64,000 bases of DNA, from the NCBI RefSeq assembly GCF_023337795.1, contig NZ_JALIRS010000006.1, forward strand, positions 243,530-307,529, given 5' to 3'. The notes beneath the pieces were generated by a model that worked only from the letters and a program-made list of their open reading frames with translations, was not told the DNA's origin and did no database searches. This stretch comes from Lysinibacillus sp. BPa_S21 (GTDB lineage Bacteria; Bacillota; Bacilli; Bacillales_A; Planococcaceae). The position numbers were made by a program, and so were the translations under genes. This document shows, piece by piece, positions 49,522 through 58,404 of the stretch (positions within the stretch are counted from its first letter, which is position 1; every line of letters begins with the position of its first letter).

Positions 49522-49765
49522 ATGAAAACTAACGACATCGTAATTAACAAAATAATTAATTGGTTAGAGGCTGAGGATAAATCTTATGAATGGCTAGCTG
49601 AACAATTAGATGTAAGTAAAGGACTTGTAGGATTTAAAAGGAGATTGTACTTTAAAATCGGAACGTATTGAACAATTTGCTAGGATAATGAGGATTACGA
49701 CAAAAGAATTGGTTCATATAGATGCAATAATAGAAGACCAAAGGAAGATCACAACACACATTTAA
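49522..49765 (+). pseudogene. XRE-type helix-turn-helix regulator, frameshifted
   Basis: The first frame reads MKTNDIVINKIINWLEAED then SYEWLAEQLDVSKGLVG, a short XRE repressor. After a frame change the continuation is LKGDCTLKSERIEQFARIM followed by RITTKELVHIDAIIED. The bases between the two halves appear to have lost a few nucleotides. Intact relatives would be about 70-80 residues. A second, shorter remnant of the same gene lies at 62,866-62,949. Confidence 0.75.
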
Positions 49766-49782
49766 TTACTCTAAATATTTAG

Positions 49783-49902
49783 GGTATCTTTAAGGTTATT
49801 GCTTTAGTGTTGTTTTTCCTTGGACTTACGCTATGGCAAGCAGTTTTAAGTGATATCGGGGCTGCATTATATGTATTAAAAGAAAAAGAAGTCCAAAACT
49901 AA
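49783..49902 (+). pseudogene. Possible remnant of a heavy-metal P-type ATPase C-terminus
   Basis: An open frame of 39 residues without start: VIALVLFFLGLTLWQAVLSD then IGAALYVLKEKE. The LWQAVLSDIGAALYVL stretch resembles the last membrane segment of CadA/ZntA-like pumps. Assignment is tentative. Confidence 0.35.
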
Positions 49903-50066
49903 AGGTTTAAAATCAAGGGAAAATATTTTATTTTTAAGGACAGAAAGAATTTTGAAGCTAGAAATTAAATGATAAAGACTCATGTGAATTTTGGTGTCTA
50001 AAACTATTTGTCTCATCTGACCTTTTACAACACGTTTTGTCTCACTGTTATTAGTATACTTTTCAT

Positions 50067-50156
<90 letters not shown>

Positions 50157-50289
50157 GTACTTTTCGACTTGTAATTCTGAAGTTCCTAATAATTTTCATG
50201 TGAACGATAACTCTCCTTTTTTACGATAATGGGATAATTTTGTACAGATAATAATTATTGTTTAATACGATATCTTGGAGGTTTTATAC

Positions 50290-51157
50290 TTGCAACTACA
50301 CGCTGCCATTGACGAATTTGTATTGTATATTGAGATTGAAAAAAATTACTCGGAAAATACGTTACGAGTTATGAATACGATTTACAGCTCTTCTTAACCT
50401 TTTTAACGGACCATGGCTGTTCAACCTTTTAAATGAGATTACCAAGACCCAAGTACGTCGCTTTATCCAATATCTATTAGGATCTTTAAAACAAAAACCT
50501 CGTTCGGTGAACCGAAAAATTTCTTCCTTAAAATCGTTCGCCAAATATTGTTTAATAGAACGATACCTTGCTAATGATTTTACGCACGGGATTGAATCGC
50601 CAAAGACCGATGATAAACTTCCTGTGTATATGACATTAACGGATCTAAAGCAGCTATTTGACTATCTAGAACGCGCCAAATCGCGTTTTTCGATGCGGAA
50701 TGAGCTCATGTTTAAATTATTAGCAACAACAGGTATAAGACGTTCTGAACTTGTTTCATTAACATGGGAACAAGTTGATCTGGTAAATGAAACGATTCGA
50801 ATTGATGGAAAAGGGAAAAAAGAACGGATATTGCCCCTTCATCCACACTTAATACCGCTTCTGGCATCCTATAAAGCCTCTTTAAGATCATATCAAATTT
50901 ATCCAACAGAACCTGTTTTTCTAAATAAAAATCGTAAAGCATTAGATCCGCGGGGTTTACATGTCATTTTTAAAGATGTATTGAAAAAAGCAGGCCTTCC
51001 ACCTACCCGCTTCTCGCTACATCACTTACGGCATACTTTTGCAACATTGATGTTACAGCAAAATAAAGAAAACGTTGATTTACGAACACTGCAAGAATTA
51101 CTTGGCCATGAAAGTATTACATCAACTCAAATCTATACACATGTTGAGTTTGAATAG
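50290..51157 (+). pseudogene. Tyrosine recombinase (XerC/XerD-like integrase) with two frameshifts
   Basis: The gene starts at TTG after GGAGG (MQLHAAIDEFVLYIEIEKNY). Two single-base losses, near 50,366 and near 50,425, break the N-terminal core-binding domain; the reading frame returns for the catalytic domain from 50,507 (216 residues). The catalytic set is complete there: Arg in TGIRRSEL, Lys in GKGKKER, HLRH, His in LLGHES and Tyr in TQIYTHV. Repaired, the protein would be about 288 residues, the normal size for Xer-type recombinases. It may be a relic of an integrated element; no att site was identified. Confidence 0.85.
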
Positions 51158-51207
51158 AAAGTGATTCTTTTTGAACATTTCGATTTCTTGTTCTTTAAGA
51201 AAGAAGC

Positions 51208-51237
51208 AACTACCCGTAATTGGGTAGTTATTTTTTA
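51208..51237 (+). terminator. Terminator after the integrase
   Basis: AACTACCC pairs with GGGTAGTT, followed by six T. Confidence 0.85.
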
Positions 51238-51464
51238 TTTGAAAAATCGTAACCGTTCAAATAATTTGGATAGATAGACTGATAATGATTAGTTGTTAAC
51301 TGCGGTTGATAAGCATAATTCATATTTGTTGTCGGCATTGTAAAACCTTCTGATTGAAACCCGACTTGTTGACGATAAGAATAAGGGTTTCAATCAGGTG
51401 TCTGAATCGGTGATGTTACATTTTTACCTTCTATTGAAGGATTAATATATGGATTATTTGTCAA
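51228..51464 (-). pseudogene. Tyr/Asn/Pro-rich gene remnant with an internal TGA
   Basis: A minus-strand frame reads TNNPYINPSIEGKNVTSPIQ then, after an in-frame TGA, NPYSYRQQVGFQSEGFTM and ...TNHYQSIYPNYLNGYDFSN. The composition is like some spore coat or surface proteins. No start is visible. Confidence 0.5.
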
Positions 51465-51533
51465 TTAAAAATGGCGTTTTTTTAATTGATTGTTGTTTTT
51501 GTTGCCCTTTTTAAATATAATATTCGTGTTTAT

Positions 51534-51746
51534 TTAATTATTGAAGTGTTCAGACTGTGGATGAATAGCACTTTCACCACTTAAATACGAATGTTTTGGA
51601 TTATTCAATACACTATAGTTCGCTATATTGCTCAAGACGCCCTTTCATTTAACGCTATGAAACGTATCGAGATTAAGTAACACGTACCGTTGCCCATTCC
51701 GATCGCTCTCACAGGGCACAATAAAAGTATTTCGCGTTTCCTTATT
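51534..51746 (-). pseudogene. Second minus-strand gene remnant with an internal TGA
   Basis: The frame reads KETRNTFIVPCESDRNGQR then YVLLNLDTFHSVK, an in-frame TGA, and KGVLSNIANYSVLNNP ending SEHFNN. It may be an upstream part of the same lost gene as the remnant at 51,228-51,464. Family unknown. Confidence 0.45.
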
Positions 51747-51814
51747 TTACATAATCCAGGGTGAACACCTCATTGATTTTCTAAAACTATAGATTGCAGC
51801 TTTTCCTTATTCCT

Positions 51815-52056
51815 TCAATATTTGTATGTATTAAATAACTCATAAGCAATATATAATACTATCCTTATTTCGGTTTCACTTTGTCTTCTATTAGATTTTG
51901 CAAGATCATACTCAACTTTTTTTTCAAGATACTTATTATCGAAATTTAAAGTGTCAAATTTAAAGATAAGACTTGGTGTATTCTTCCAAGTCTTCAGTAA
52001 TCTTTTTCTTTGATGTTGCTACCAACTAATTTGACTAAACTATCCGCAAAATCATT
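51815..52056 (-). pseudogene. Third minus-strand remnant, frameshifted
   Basis: Readable segments NDFADSLVKLVGSNIKEK, ITEDLEEYTKSYL and KKVEYDLAKSNRRQSETE lie in successive frames. A short helical, charged protein was probably encoded. Not recognised. Confidence 0.4.
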
Positions 52057-52081
52057 TCATGCTAATAAAAAAGGCAAGCCT

Positions 52082-52120
52082 CCCATCTACCCGCTTCACG
52101 TTGCATCACTTACGGCATAA
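52082..52120 (+). pseudogene. Fragment of a second integrase copy
   Basis: 33 of 39 bases match the segment of the integrase that encodes TRFSLHHLRH (50,998-51,036). It is followed by a hairpin AATATCCC/GGGATATT. Confidence 0.65.
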
Positions 52121-52202
52121 TATCCCCTTTTCTTAGCCGTTAAGTGCTTAGCAAAAGGGATATTATTGTTTATAAAAATGCTTATTGGATTCGTTAAATA
52201 TG

Positions 52203-53258
52203 TTAGCGCTTATATTCGGGCTGTTCTAAAATAATCGGATTCGGATTGCTAAGTACCCATTGCACTGCCAACTCGCATAGTCTCGCAGGTTCCACATCTC
52301 CATCGCCATTGTGAAGTTCTTTCGCTAAAGTGATAGACTCCTGAATTTCAGCTGGATGTAATGGCGTACCTAAGCTAATGTAATGGTTCAAACTTTTGAG
52401 CATTTTACGAAAATCATTATCCCAGTTGATGCCGCCGTTATCTAAAATTTCGTATGAGACTTTACCAGTAATACGAATAACCTCTCCTTGTACAGTTTGC
52501 GCATGTCCTTGCGAAGGAATTAGTAAATTCCAAAGTTCATTATGTTGCGCGTGCCAGCCCTTTGTACATACTGTTATTGGAGACGTACCATCATGCGTTT
52601 TTCGCTTCTCTACTGGTGGAACCTCAAATAGCTCATAAAGCCGGGAAAGTGCCTCATCCGTTTCGTTCAAATATTCTTTATTAAAACCTTCTCTGTGAAA
52701 TTCGAAGTCTTTTCCAATTCGCTTAATAGAATTTTTCATTTCCGGCGTTACAGCTATGCCCGCGCTCAGAAAAATCTCAGAAATTTCCACTAGTTCAACA
52801 ATATTTATATTTCTACATACTGCTAAAGCTTTGTCCAAAGGCGTCTCATTCATCATATTTACCGCGCTAATATTTGCGCCTTTAGAAACCAATGTGCGCA
52901 CCGCATTTGGTCTGAAAAAAGCAGCCGCAGCAAATAAAGGTGTTTCGTTTTGATAATCCAAGGCTTCTATATCTGCACCTAACTCAAGAAGCAATTCAAT
53001 ATTCCCCCGCCAACTTATTGCCTGATTATGTAAAGCCGATCTTTTGTAATTGTCTCTCGCATTTATATTTGCCCCCTGTTCCACGAGCCAGCGAACCAAT
53101 TCTTCCGGTACATTGAAAAAGCTTAAGGCTGTTGTTTTACTATAACCACCATAGGCATCTAGCTCGCACTTTGTAAATACCTCTTGTAATACCGCAATAT
53201 CACCTGCTTCAATTAGTTCATTAAAATTTTTAGGTAACGTTTTTCTCTTCCTCGCCAT
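52203..53258 (-). CDS. Ankyrin repeat protein
   Basis: A 351-residue soluble protein. About four ankyrin repeats span residues 8-175 (LVRWLVEQGANINARDNYKRSALH, IELLLELGADIEALDYQNETPLF, VRTLVSKGANISAVNMMNETPLDKAL). The second half has no recognised domain (KGWHAQHNELWNLL, GKVSYEILDNGGINW). Ankyrin repeats bind protein partners. AAGGAGC precedes the ATG at a slightly long spacing. There is no signal peptide. A role in immunity or toxin defence is possible but nothing nearby supports it. Confidence 0.85.
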   Translation of the reverse strand: MARKRKTLPKNFNELIEAGDIAVLQEVFTKCELDAYGGYSKTTALSFFNVPEELVRWLVEQGANINARDNYKRSALHNQAISWRGNIELLLELGADIEALDYQNETPLFAAAAFFRPNAVRTLVSKGANISAVNMMNETPLDKALAVCRNINIVELVEISEIFLSAGIAVTPEMKNSIKRIGKDFEFHREGFNKEYLNETDEALSRLYELFEVPPVEKRKTHDGTSPITVCTKGWHAQHNELWNLLIPSQGHAQTVQGEVIRITGKVSYEILDNGGINWDNDFRKMLKSLNHYISLGTPLHPAEIQESITLAKELHNGDGDVEPARLCELAVQWVLSNPNPIILEQPEYKR

Positions 53259-53439
53259 ATGTATTTTCGCTCCTTAAATTAGATTTTGAATATAGTTCAT
53301 CACGTCATTTACCATATACATACCAATCTATATTTTACCATGTTAAAATTTCTTTGCTAAGAGAGTTTACAGTTAATTAAGAAAAGATGAAAATTCATAT
53401 AGTTTAAATAGCTCTGTAAGTTCTAAACCATTTTGTTCT

Positions 53440-53640
53440 ATATAGGGGTCTCGTCAGATTTATGCGGATTTACAACGTTAAGAAATATACACGATTTTAT
53501 GCAAAGTGAAGAACAAACCAAACAAGTAAAAATACTGATACTTCAACCGTTTATGCCACCTGTATAAAAAGACGTATAAACAATGTTCATAAGAAAAGCC
53601 ACGAAACGTTAATTTAACAACATTTCGTGGCTTTTTGGTG
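53440..53640. repeat. Intergenic repeat family, copy B
   Basis: Contains GTCAGATTTATGCGGATTT at 53,453 and a terminal hairpin with GCCACGAAACG and ATTTCGTGGC near 53,600-53,636. It lies downstream of a minus-strand small membrane protein gene, like copies A and E. Confidence 0.75.
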
Positions 53641-53770
53641 TGTTTCCAAACTTTTGTTTGGCAACGTTATTTTGTATGTGATTGTATAGCTTAAATAAAC
53701 GTATCAATCGAACTTGATGTAGGCTTTACTCGCTGTTGTGCTTCTGCTTTTAAAGCATTGATTGTTTATT

Positions 53771-53950
53771 TTATCCGACTTTAGATTGAATGTTTTTAGT
53801 GTTCTTTTTTAATCCCGTTGCAATCCCAATCATACTAATTGTTATTGCAAGAGAAGACCAATTGAAAGTGCCTAACTTAACTAAATCATAAGTAAAAGTG
53901 ATAATAGCAAGAACTGCGATAGTGTAATAAAAGTAAAGTAATAATTTCAT
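53771..53950 (-). CDS. Small membrane protein (59 residues)
   Basis: MKLLLYFYYTIAVLAIITF then TYDLVKLGTFNWSSLAITIS then MIGIATGLKKNTKN. Two membrane segments, basic tail, GAGGT 7 bases before the ATG. It is flanked by members of the intergenic repeat family. Unknown function. Confidence 0.65.
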   Translation of the reverse strand: MKLLLYFYYTIAVLAIITFTYDLVKLGTFNWSSLAITISMIGIATGLKKNTKNIQSKVG

Positions 53951-54170
53951 AAGAAATACCTCATATATTAATATAATCCTACATATTGTAACATTATTCC
54001 TTTTTTGTTTCTATATCAGTCAAATAATTTCTAAACAAGTTCCAAAACGTCGTTTAGAAAGCTTTCTTCGTAGAGTCACCAAAGTCTGACTGGGGAACGT
54101 TATTAGGTTTATTTATGTATAAGTTATTAAATCCTAGTTGCACCAAAGACTCCGATAGATTAATAAGTCT

Positions 54171-54812
54171 TTAGTTTTGTCCCCATTTATTTTCGAAAAT
54201 AAGATGTTCTAAAGAACGTCTTTTTTCCCAATTAGCTAACTCTAAAATGGGCTTTTCTGGGTAATTTTCAGTATAACCGATTGATATAAGAGCAATGGGA
54301 TCGATGTGTGGTGGTATTTCTAAAATGTCTCTAATATCATTCTTTTTATAAAAACTTACCCACCCCATCGCAAGTCCTTCAGCACAAGCTGCTAACCACA
54401 TATTTTGAATAGCACAGGCTAGTGATAAAATATCTGTTTCAGGAATTGAATTTCGTCCTAATACATGGGAACCTCCTCTTGTAGGGTCACATGTAACACA
54501 AATAGTTATAGGAGCTTCTTTTAAACCCTCAATTTTTAAATCAAGGAATTTCATTTTTTTCTCCCCATCATAATGAATAGCTAATGCTCGGCTTTCTTTT
54601 TCTGCTGCCCAAGCCAATTTTTCTTTAATTTCGTCAGTGGAAATCAAAATAAAGTTCCAAGGTTGCATAAATCCTACTGAAGGTGCATGATGAGCTGCAT
54701 TTAATATTCTATGTATAATGTTTTCAGGGATAGGAGTTGATAAAAAACTTCGAATATCTCTCCTATTATAAATAACTTTATAAATAGACTCTCTTTCTTC
54801 ATTAGAAAACAT
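54171..54812 (-). CDS. bluB: 5,6-dimethylbenzimidazole synthase BluB
   Basis: A 213-residue flavin enzyme of the nitroreductase fold that breaks down reduced FMN to 5,6-dimethylbenzimidazole, the lower ligand of cobalamin. BluB-type signatures: IYNRRDIRSFL, AAHHAPSVGFMQPWNFILI (about residues 39-57), LDLKIEGLKEAPITICVTCD, RGGSHVLGR, and DILSLACAIQNMWLAACAEGL followed by MGWVSF. These distinguish it from ordinary nitroreductases. AAGGGGAGA precedes the ATG. No other cobalamin gene is in the window. Confidence 0.88.
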   Translation of the reverse strand: MFSNEERESIYKVIYNRRDIRSFLSTPIPENIIHRILNAAHHAPSVGFMQPWNFILISTDEIKEKLAWAAEKESRALAIHYDGEKKMKFLDLKIEGLKEAPITICVTCDPTRGGSHVLGRNSIPETDILSLACAIQNMWLAACAEGLAMGWVSFYKKNDIRDILEIPPHIDPIALISIGYTENYPEKPILELANWEKRRSLEHLIFENKWGQN

Positions 54813-54929
54813 AAATTTCTCCCCTTTTCTTTACAAATGTTTATTTTAAATATTAACTGATTTTTCATTATTCTGCCACGTAAGTTGAAGTAAAAATGCA
54901 CCAAAAAGCGTGGTTTGGGTGTGTTTGTC

Positions 54930-54957
54930 CTTATCGTTGTATCCGCATAAATCTGAC
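54930..54957 (-). repeat. Intergenic repeat core, copy C (inverted)
   Basis: Minus-strand GTCAGATTTATGCGGATACA, then ACGATAAG, matching copies B and E with one base missing. Confidence 0.7.
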
Positions 54958-54968
54958 TCCACCTCTTC

Positions 54969-55129
54969 TTAATTCGGATTAACATTCGTCAAATCGATTA
55001 CCATATTTCCGTTCAGTTTCATATATGGATAATTGCACCATTAATGATAGACCGGTTTAAAGACACCTTTTGCAGATTTCACAATTGCCTTTGGCTGCTG
55101 AATCGATAGTCCTTCTAATAGCCAACGAA
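54969..55129 (-). pseudogene. Decayed minus-strand gene end
   Basis: Reads LLEGLSIQQPKAIVKSAKG then VFKPVYH, an in-frame TAA, then NYPYMKLNGNMVIDLTNV. No start. Not recognised. Confidence 0.4.
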
Positions 55130-55166
55130 GCTATTGCTGTGAGAGAGTTCATACTTCAGCGTGTTA

Positions 55167-55346
55167 TCAATTTAATGTATAAAAATGAACAATTGATTGG
55201 GATGAATTATTTATTTTACGGATTTGGCTTAATTCAGATGTAACGAAGTTTATTCGTGGAAAATGTAACAGTTTTTCACTTACATCTAACGCCGAATCTA
55301 AATCTTTATCAAAATGCGTTTTTATACTAGAAATTTCAGATTCCAT
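55167..55346 (-). CDS. Hypothetical protein (59 residues)
   Basis: MESEISSIKTHFDKDLDSAL then DVSEKLLHFPRINF and SELSQIRKINNSS. AGAGGTG precedes the ATG by 5 bases. A soluble, mostly helical, charged protein. It may be the intact first gene of a small unit whose second part has decayed downstream. Unknown function. Confidence 0.45.
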   Translation of the reverse strand: MESEISSIKTHFDKDLDSALDVSEKLLHFPRINFVTSELSQIRKINNSSQSIVHFYTLN

Positions 55347-55478
55347 CTATAACACCTCTTCTTTCCTTACATACCGTTAGAGCATTCTGAATAGTAATTA
55401 GTTGCATAAAATTAAAATATTTTTATTATTCTATTTTAATCTAAGTCTGGTTACAAAGCAGCATTCTATCGCTATTTG

Positions 55479-55526
55479 AAACAAGAGCAAACACAACACC
55501 TAATAAGGTTGTGCTTGCTCTTGTTT
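55479..55526. terminator. Long hairpin with 19-base arms
   Basis: AAACAAGAGCAA and CACAAC pair with GTTGTG and TTGCTCTTGTTT with one mismatch. Just upstream an open piece SGYKAAFYRYLKQEQTQ suggests it ended a lost gene. Confidence 0.6.
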
Positions 55527-55538
55527 ATTCATATTTGC

Positions 55539-55557
55539 CTTAACGTTGTAAATCCAC
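55539..55557 (-). repeat. Intergenic repeat core, copy D (inverted)
   Basis: Minus-strand GTGGATTTACAACGTTAAG, the core shared with copies B, C and E. Confidence 0.6.
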
Positions 55558-55820
55558 ATTTTTCTAAAGGGACCCCGTTTCAATCTAAATGCTTCACCAA
55601 TATTTTAAAACAGATTTATCAATTGTTCTATATATTATGTAACTAATTAAGAAGAGTCGAACATACAAATTTACACGTTCGACTTCTCAAATATTCCCGT
55701 TCTAATATCAATAATATATGTATTTATTCTTCAACCAACATGTATCTTGATTCTGTAACAACCAGCTAAATTTGTCACTCTAATGAATATTTTTTATGAA
55801 TATTGGACAAGTCTAGATCG

Positions 55821-55893
55821 AACGATAATTAGCATTATTCAAACGAATAATCCCCCTTTGAACGATAAATTATGGGAAACATCCGATAATTAG
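55821..55893. repeat. Four GATAA-type repeats about 21 bp apart
   Basis: AACGATAAT, AACGAATAA, AACGATAAA and CCGATAATT start at 55,821, 55,842, 55,861 and 55,883. Spacings 21, 19 and 22, like the arrays at 8.6, 23.5 and 27.6 kb. Confidence 0.55.
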
Positions 55894-55910
55894 AAAGCTG
55901 TGACCAAAGT

Positions 55911-55981
<71 letters not shown>

Positions 55982-56219
55982 AAATAACATATACATATAA
56001 GATTCGATATTAAAAAGCGTCAATTCAAAAATACACGAAGTATATCACAAATTAACATTAAATGTTTTTTAGGAAACTTATCTATAAAATCCAGCTAGTA
56101 ATCCCATTATAAAAGTAGCTAAAGCACTAATTGATACTACACATGCAGCTTATACAGGCGAACCAGTAATTTGAAAGGCTAAATTTGCTAACGCAATCAT
56201 TAATTTACGATAAATAAAA

Positions 56220-56257
56220 AGACTCCATTTTGAAAAAAGATTATCAAAATGGAGTCT
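56220..56257. repeat. 14-bp perfect hairpin, second family member
   Basis: AGACTCCATTTTGA pairs with TCAAAATGGAGTCT; partner of 43,325-43,365. It lies beyond the lost tail of the GHL10-like gene and may end its transcript. Confidence 0.65.
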
Positions 56258-56342
56258 AAAAAAGATCGATTATTTTCTACCAATAGGCTTTGGATCTACA
56301 GGTTTTTCTGGTTGCTCTGGCCTTTCAGGTGTTGCTCTATTG

Positions 56343-57902
56343 CTACTGGTTGGGATTTCCGCCTTTTAGAACAAAAGCAGTTTTACTTTCCACACCTGTA
56401 GCAGATATAGACTTTATACCATATGTGTATACTTTACTATTATTGGCAATAGTATCTACATAAACAGTATTACCTTGTGTGTTATAAACCACGTCTACTA
56501 TATTTTTAACGTCTTTATATGATCCTTCTTTTGTTCCCTCAAATCGGTATATTACATATTTCCTTGGTTGAGTACTATTTTTATCTGTAATAGTAAGCTT
56601 CATGCCGAAAGACTCTTTACTCAATTTAACATCAGTTGGACATAAAGGTATTGCAGAGCCTTTCCAATAAATTGTAGGTGTTAAAGCTTTATAATTGTAT
56701 AGTTGCTGTTTTAGATAAGAAGCATATCCAAGAGCGTTATTGTTAATACTTCTTAGAGAAAAATGCATTTGTCCTTGAGCATTTTTATTTGCTCTGTTGG
56801 CGATTACTTGGCTGATAAGTTCCGTCTTATTATTCCATGCAGTATCAGAATCATTTCCAACTTTATGATTGGCCATGCCAATATATAGATTTATAGGATG
56901 GACTTTTGCGTACGTTTGAACTTCTCTTCCCCACCAATCTAATAAAACAGAGTAATTTGCTGCTTTATGATTTCTAGACCAATAGATTTGAGGCGCAATA
57001 TAATCGATACTTCCATCTTTAATCCACTGTCTTGTATCAGCATAAATATCATCGTAGTTACTCATTCCATTCGTGTTACTACCAGTCGAATCTTGTCCTT
57101 TGTTTCGCCAAATTCCAAACGGAGATATTCCATATTGAACATGAGGTTTAATTGCCTTAATGCTTGCATAAACCTTTTTTACTAATTGATTAACATTATT
57201 TCTGCGCCAGTCTTCAATATTATTGAATGAGCTACCATACTTTTTAAAAGTTCGTTGATCTTGAAAAGTCTCTCCTTTTATTTTATAAGGATAGAAGTAA
57301 TCATCCATATGTACAGCGTCGATATCATAGTTGCTTACTAATTCTTTTATGGTTGATAATAAGTAATTTTGAACTTCCGGCAACCCAGGATCTAAATAGT
57401 ATTGTTTACCGTATTTCACTACCCAATTAGAATTTTTACGGGCTACATTATTGGCAGCAAGATTAGACAAAGATTGCGAAGGCATAGTGACCCTATATGG
57501 GTTTACCCAAGCATGAAGTTCTAAGCCTCGCTTATGTGCTTCGTCTAGCATTATTTGCAATGGATCAAAACCCGGATTGGTCCCTTGTCTATTGCCTGTT
57601 ATATACGATGACCATGGAGCAAGCTTAGACGGATACAGTGCATCATTTAATGGCTTAACTTGAAAAATAACTGTATTAAAGTTATCAGCTTTTAATTTGT
57701 CTAAGGTACTTTGAACCCATTGAGTATATTGGGTTTTACTCATACCAGCCTTCATATCAATATTAGATACTGTTGCAATCCAGGCTGCACGCATTTCATT
57801 TTGAGGTAGTGAATTAGCTGTAGCCTTTTGATTTGAAACAGGGATAAGTAAAAGTAAAACAAAAAAAGTTACTAAGCACTTTCCAAAAAAATTTTTAAAC
57901 AT
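56343..57902 (-). CDS. Secreted GHL10 family protein (YngK-like glycosyl hydrolase)
   Basis: A 519-residue exported protein. The signal peptide spans about residues 1-29 (FVLLLLIPVSNQKATA). The GHL10/DUF187 domain follows: EMRAAWIATVSNIDM, FNTVIFQVKPLNDALYPS, GLELHAWVNPYRV, VHMDDYFYPY with the likely acid residues, and SIDYIAPQIYWS. The last 100 residues form a fibronectin-like beta domain. This family acts on cell-wall or exopolysaccharide glycans. The end is abnormal: one frame over, a Pro-rich tail (ATPERPEQPEKPVDPKP) continues to 56,270, so a frameshift near the sequence for GGNP probably removed it. Confidence 0.88.
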   Translation of the reverse strand: MFKNFFGKCLVTFFVLLLLIPVSNQKATANSLPQNEMRAAWIATVSNIDMKAGMSKTQYTQWVQSTLDKLKADNFNTVIFQVKPLNDALYPSKLAPWSSYITGNRQGTNPGFDPLQIMLDEAHKRGLELHAWVNPYRVTMPSQSLSNLAANNVARKNSNWVVKYGKQYYLDPGLPEVQNYLLSTIKELVSNYDIDAVHMDDYFYPYKIKGETFQDQRTFKKYGSSFNNIEDWRRNNVNQLVKKVYASIKAIKPHVQYGISPFGIWRNKGQDSTGSNTNGMSNYDDIYADTRQWIKDGSIDYIAPQIYWSRNHKAANYSVLLDWWGREVQTYAKVHPINLYIGMANHKVGNDSDTAWNNKTELISQVIANRANKNAQGQMHFSLRSINNNALGYASYLKQQLYNYKALTPTIYWKGSAIPLCPTDVKLSKESFGMKLTITDKNSTQPRKYVIYRFEGTKEGSYKDVKNIVDVVYNTQGNTVYVDTIANNSKVYTYGIKSISATGVESKTAFVLKGGNPNQ

Positions 57903-58135
57903 AAATAATGAAATCTCTCCTTTTAGTTCTCAGCTATTAAAACCTAGCTGTTACTATAACCTAAGTAAATACCATTTCAGCCTATTCTATAAAAGTAGGA
58001 ACTGATTTATCCTTCTAAATTTTGTCGGCAGGCCCCCCTATTGGTAATTTCAAATTGTTTGCGAAGCTCGTTGGAAAATTTTATTCTGTTTCTTCGCTCA
58101 CTATATAATACCACAAATCCCCAATTATTCTCCCT

Positions 58136-58261
58136 TCACCGGTAATTTCCATTTAAAATCATTTGGTCAATTGTTAAGTTTGTTTGATAAAGTGGACCAT
58201 AACGGTGGAAGGTTTGGAAGAAATTCTTCACAAGATAAACATCAGTTTTAACATAAACGTC
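58136..58261 (-). pseudogene. Gene fragment, about 41 C-terminal residues
   Basis: Minus-strand frame DVYVKTDVYLVKNFF then HRYGPLYQTNLTIDQMIL, no start. Not recognised, but its composition looks coding. Confidence 0.35.
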
Positions 58262-58266
58262 CAATA

Positions 58267-58305
58267 AAAAAATCATCTCAAAGGATAACTGAAGAGATGA
58301 TTTTT
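58267..58305 (-). terminator. Terminator after the laccase gene
   Basis: AAAAATCATCTC pairs with GAGATGATTTTT; works on both strands. Confidence 0.8.
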
Positions 58306-58404
58306 ATAAAACTTTATTATTTGTTTATCTTAGGATACATAACTGCACCAGCTGGTCCGGTTCAGATAATAATATAGTCAAAGTATTGATGATAAAAATT
58401 TGAA

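Noticed and set aside
51228..51746. Selenocysteine or other TGA recoding
   Set aside because: No SECIS-like hairpin beside the TGA codons and several other remnants nearby; simple decay is enough.
56090..56200. Small hydrophobic peptide gene on the minus strand (MIALANLAFQITGSPV...), possibly a bacteriocin
   Set aside because: It has an internal TAA and no ribosome binding site.
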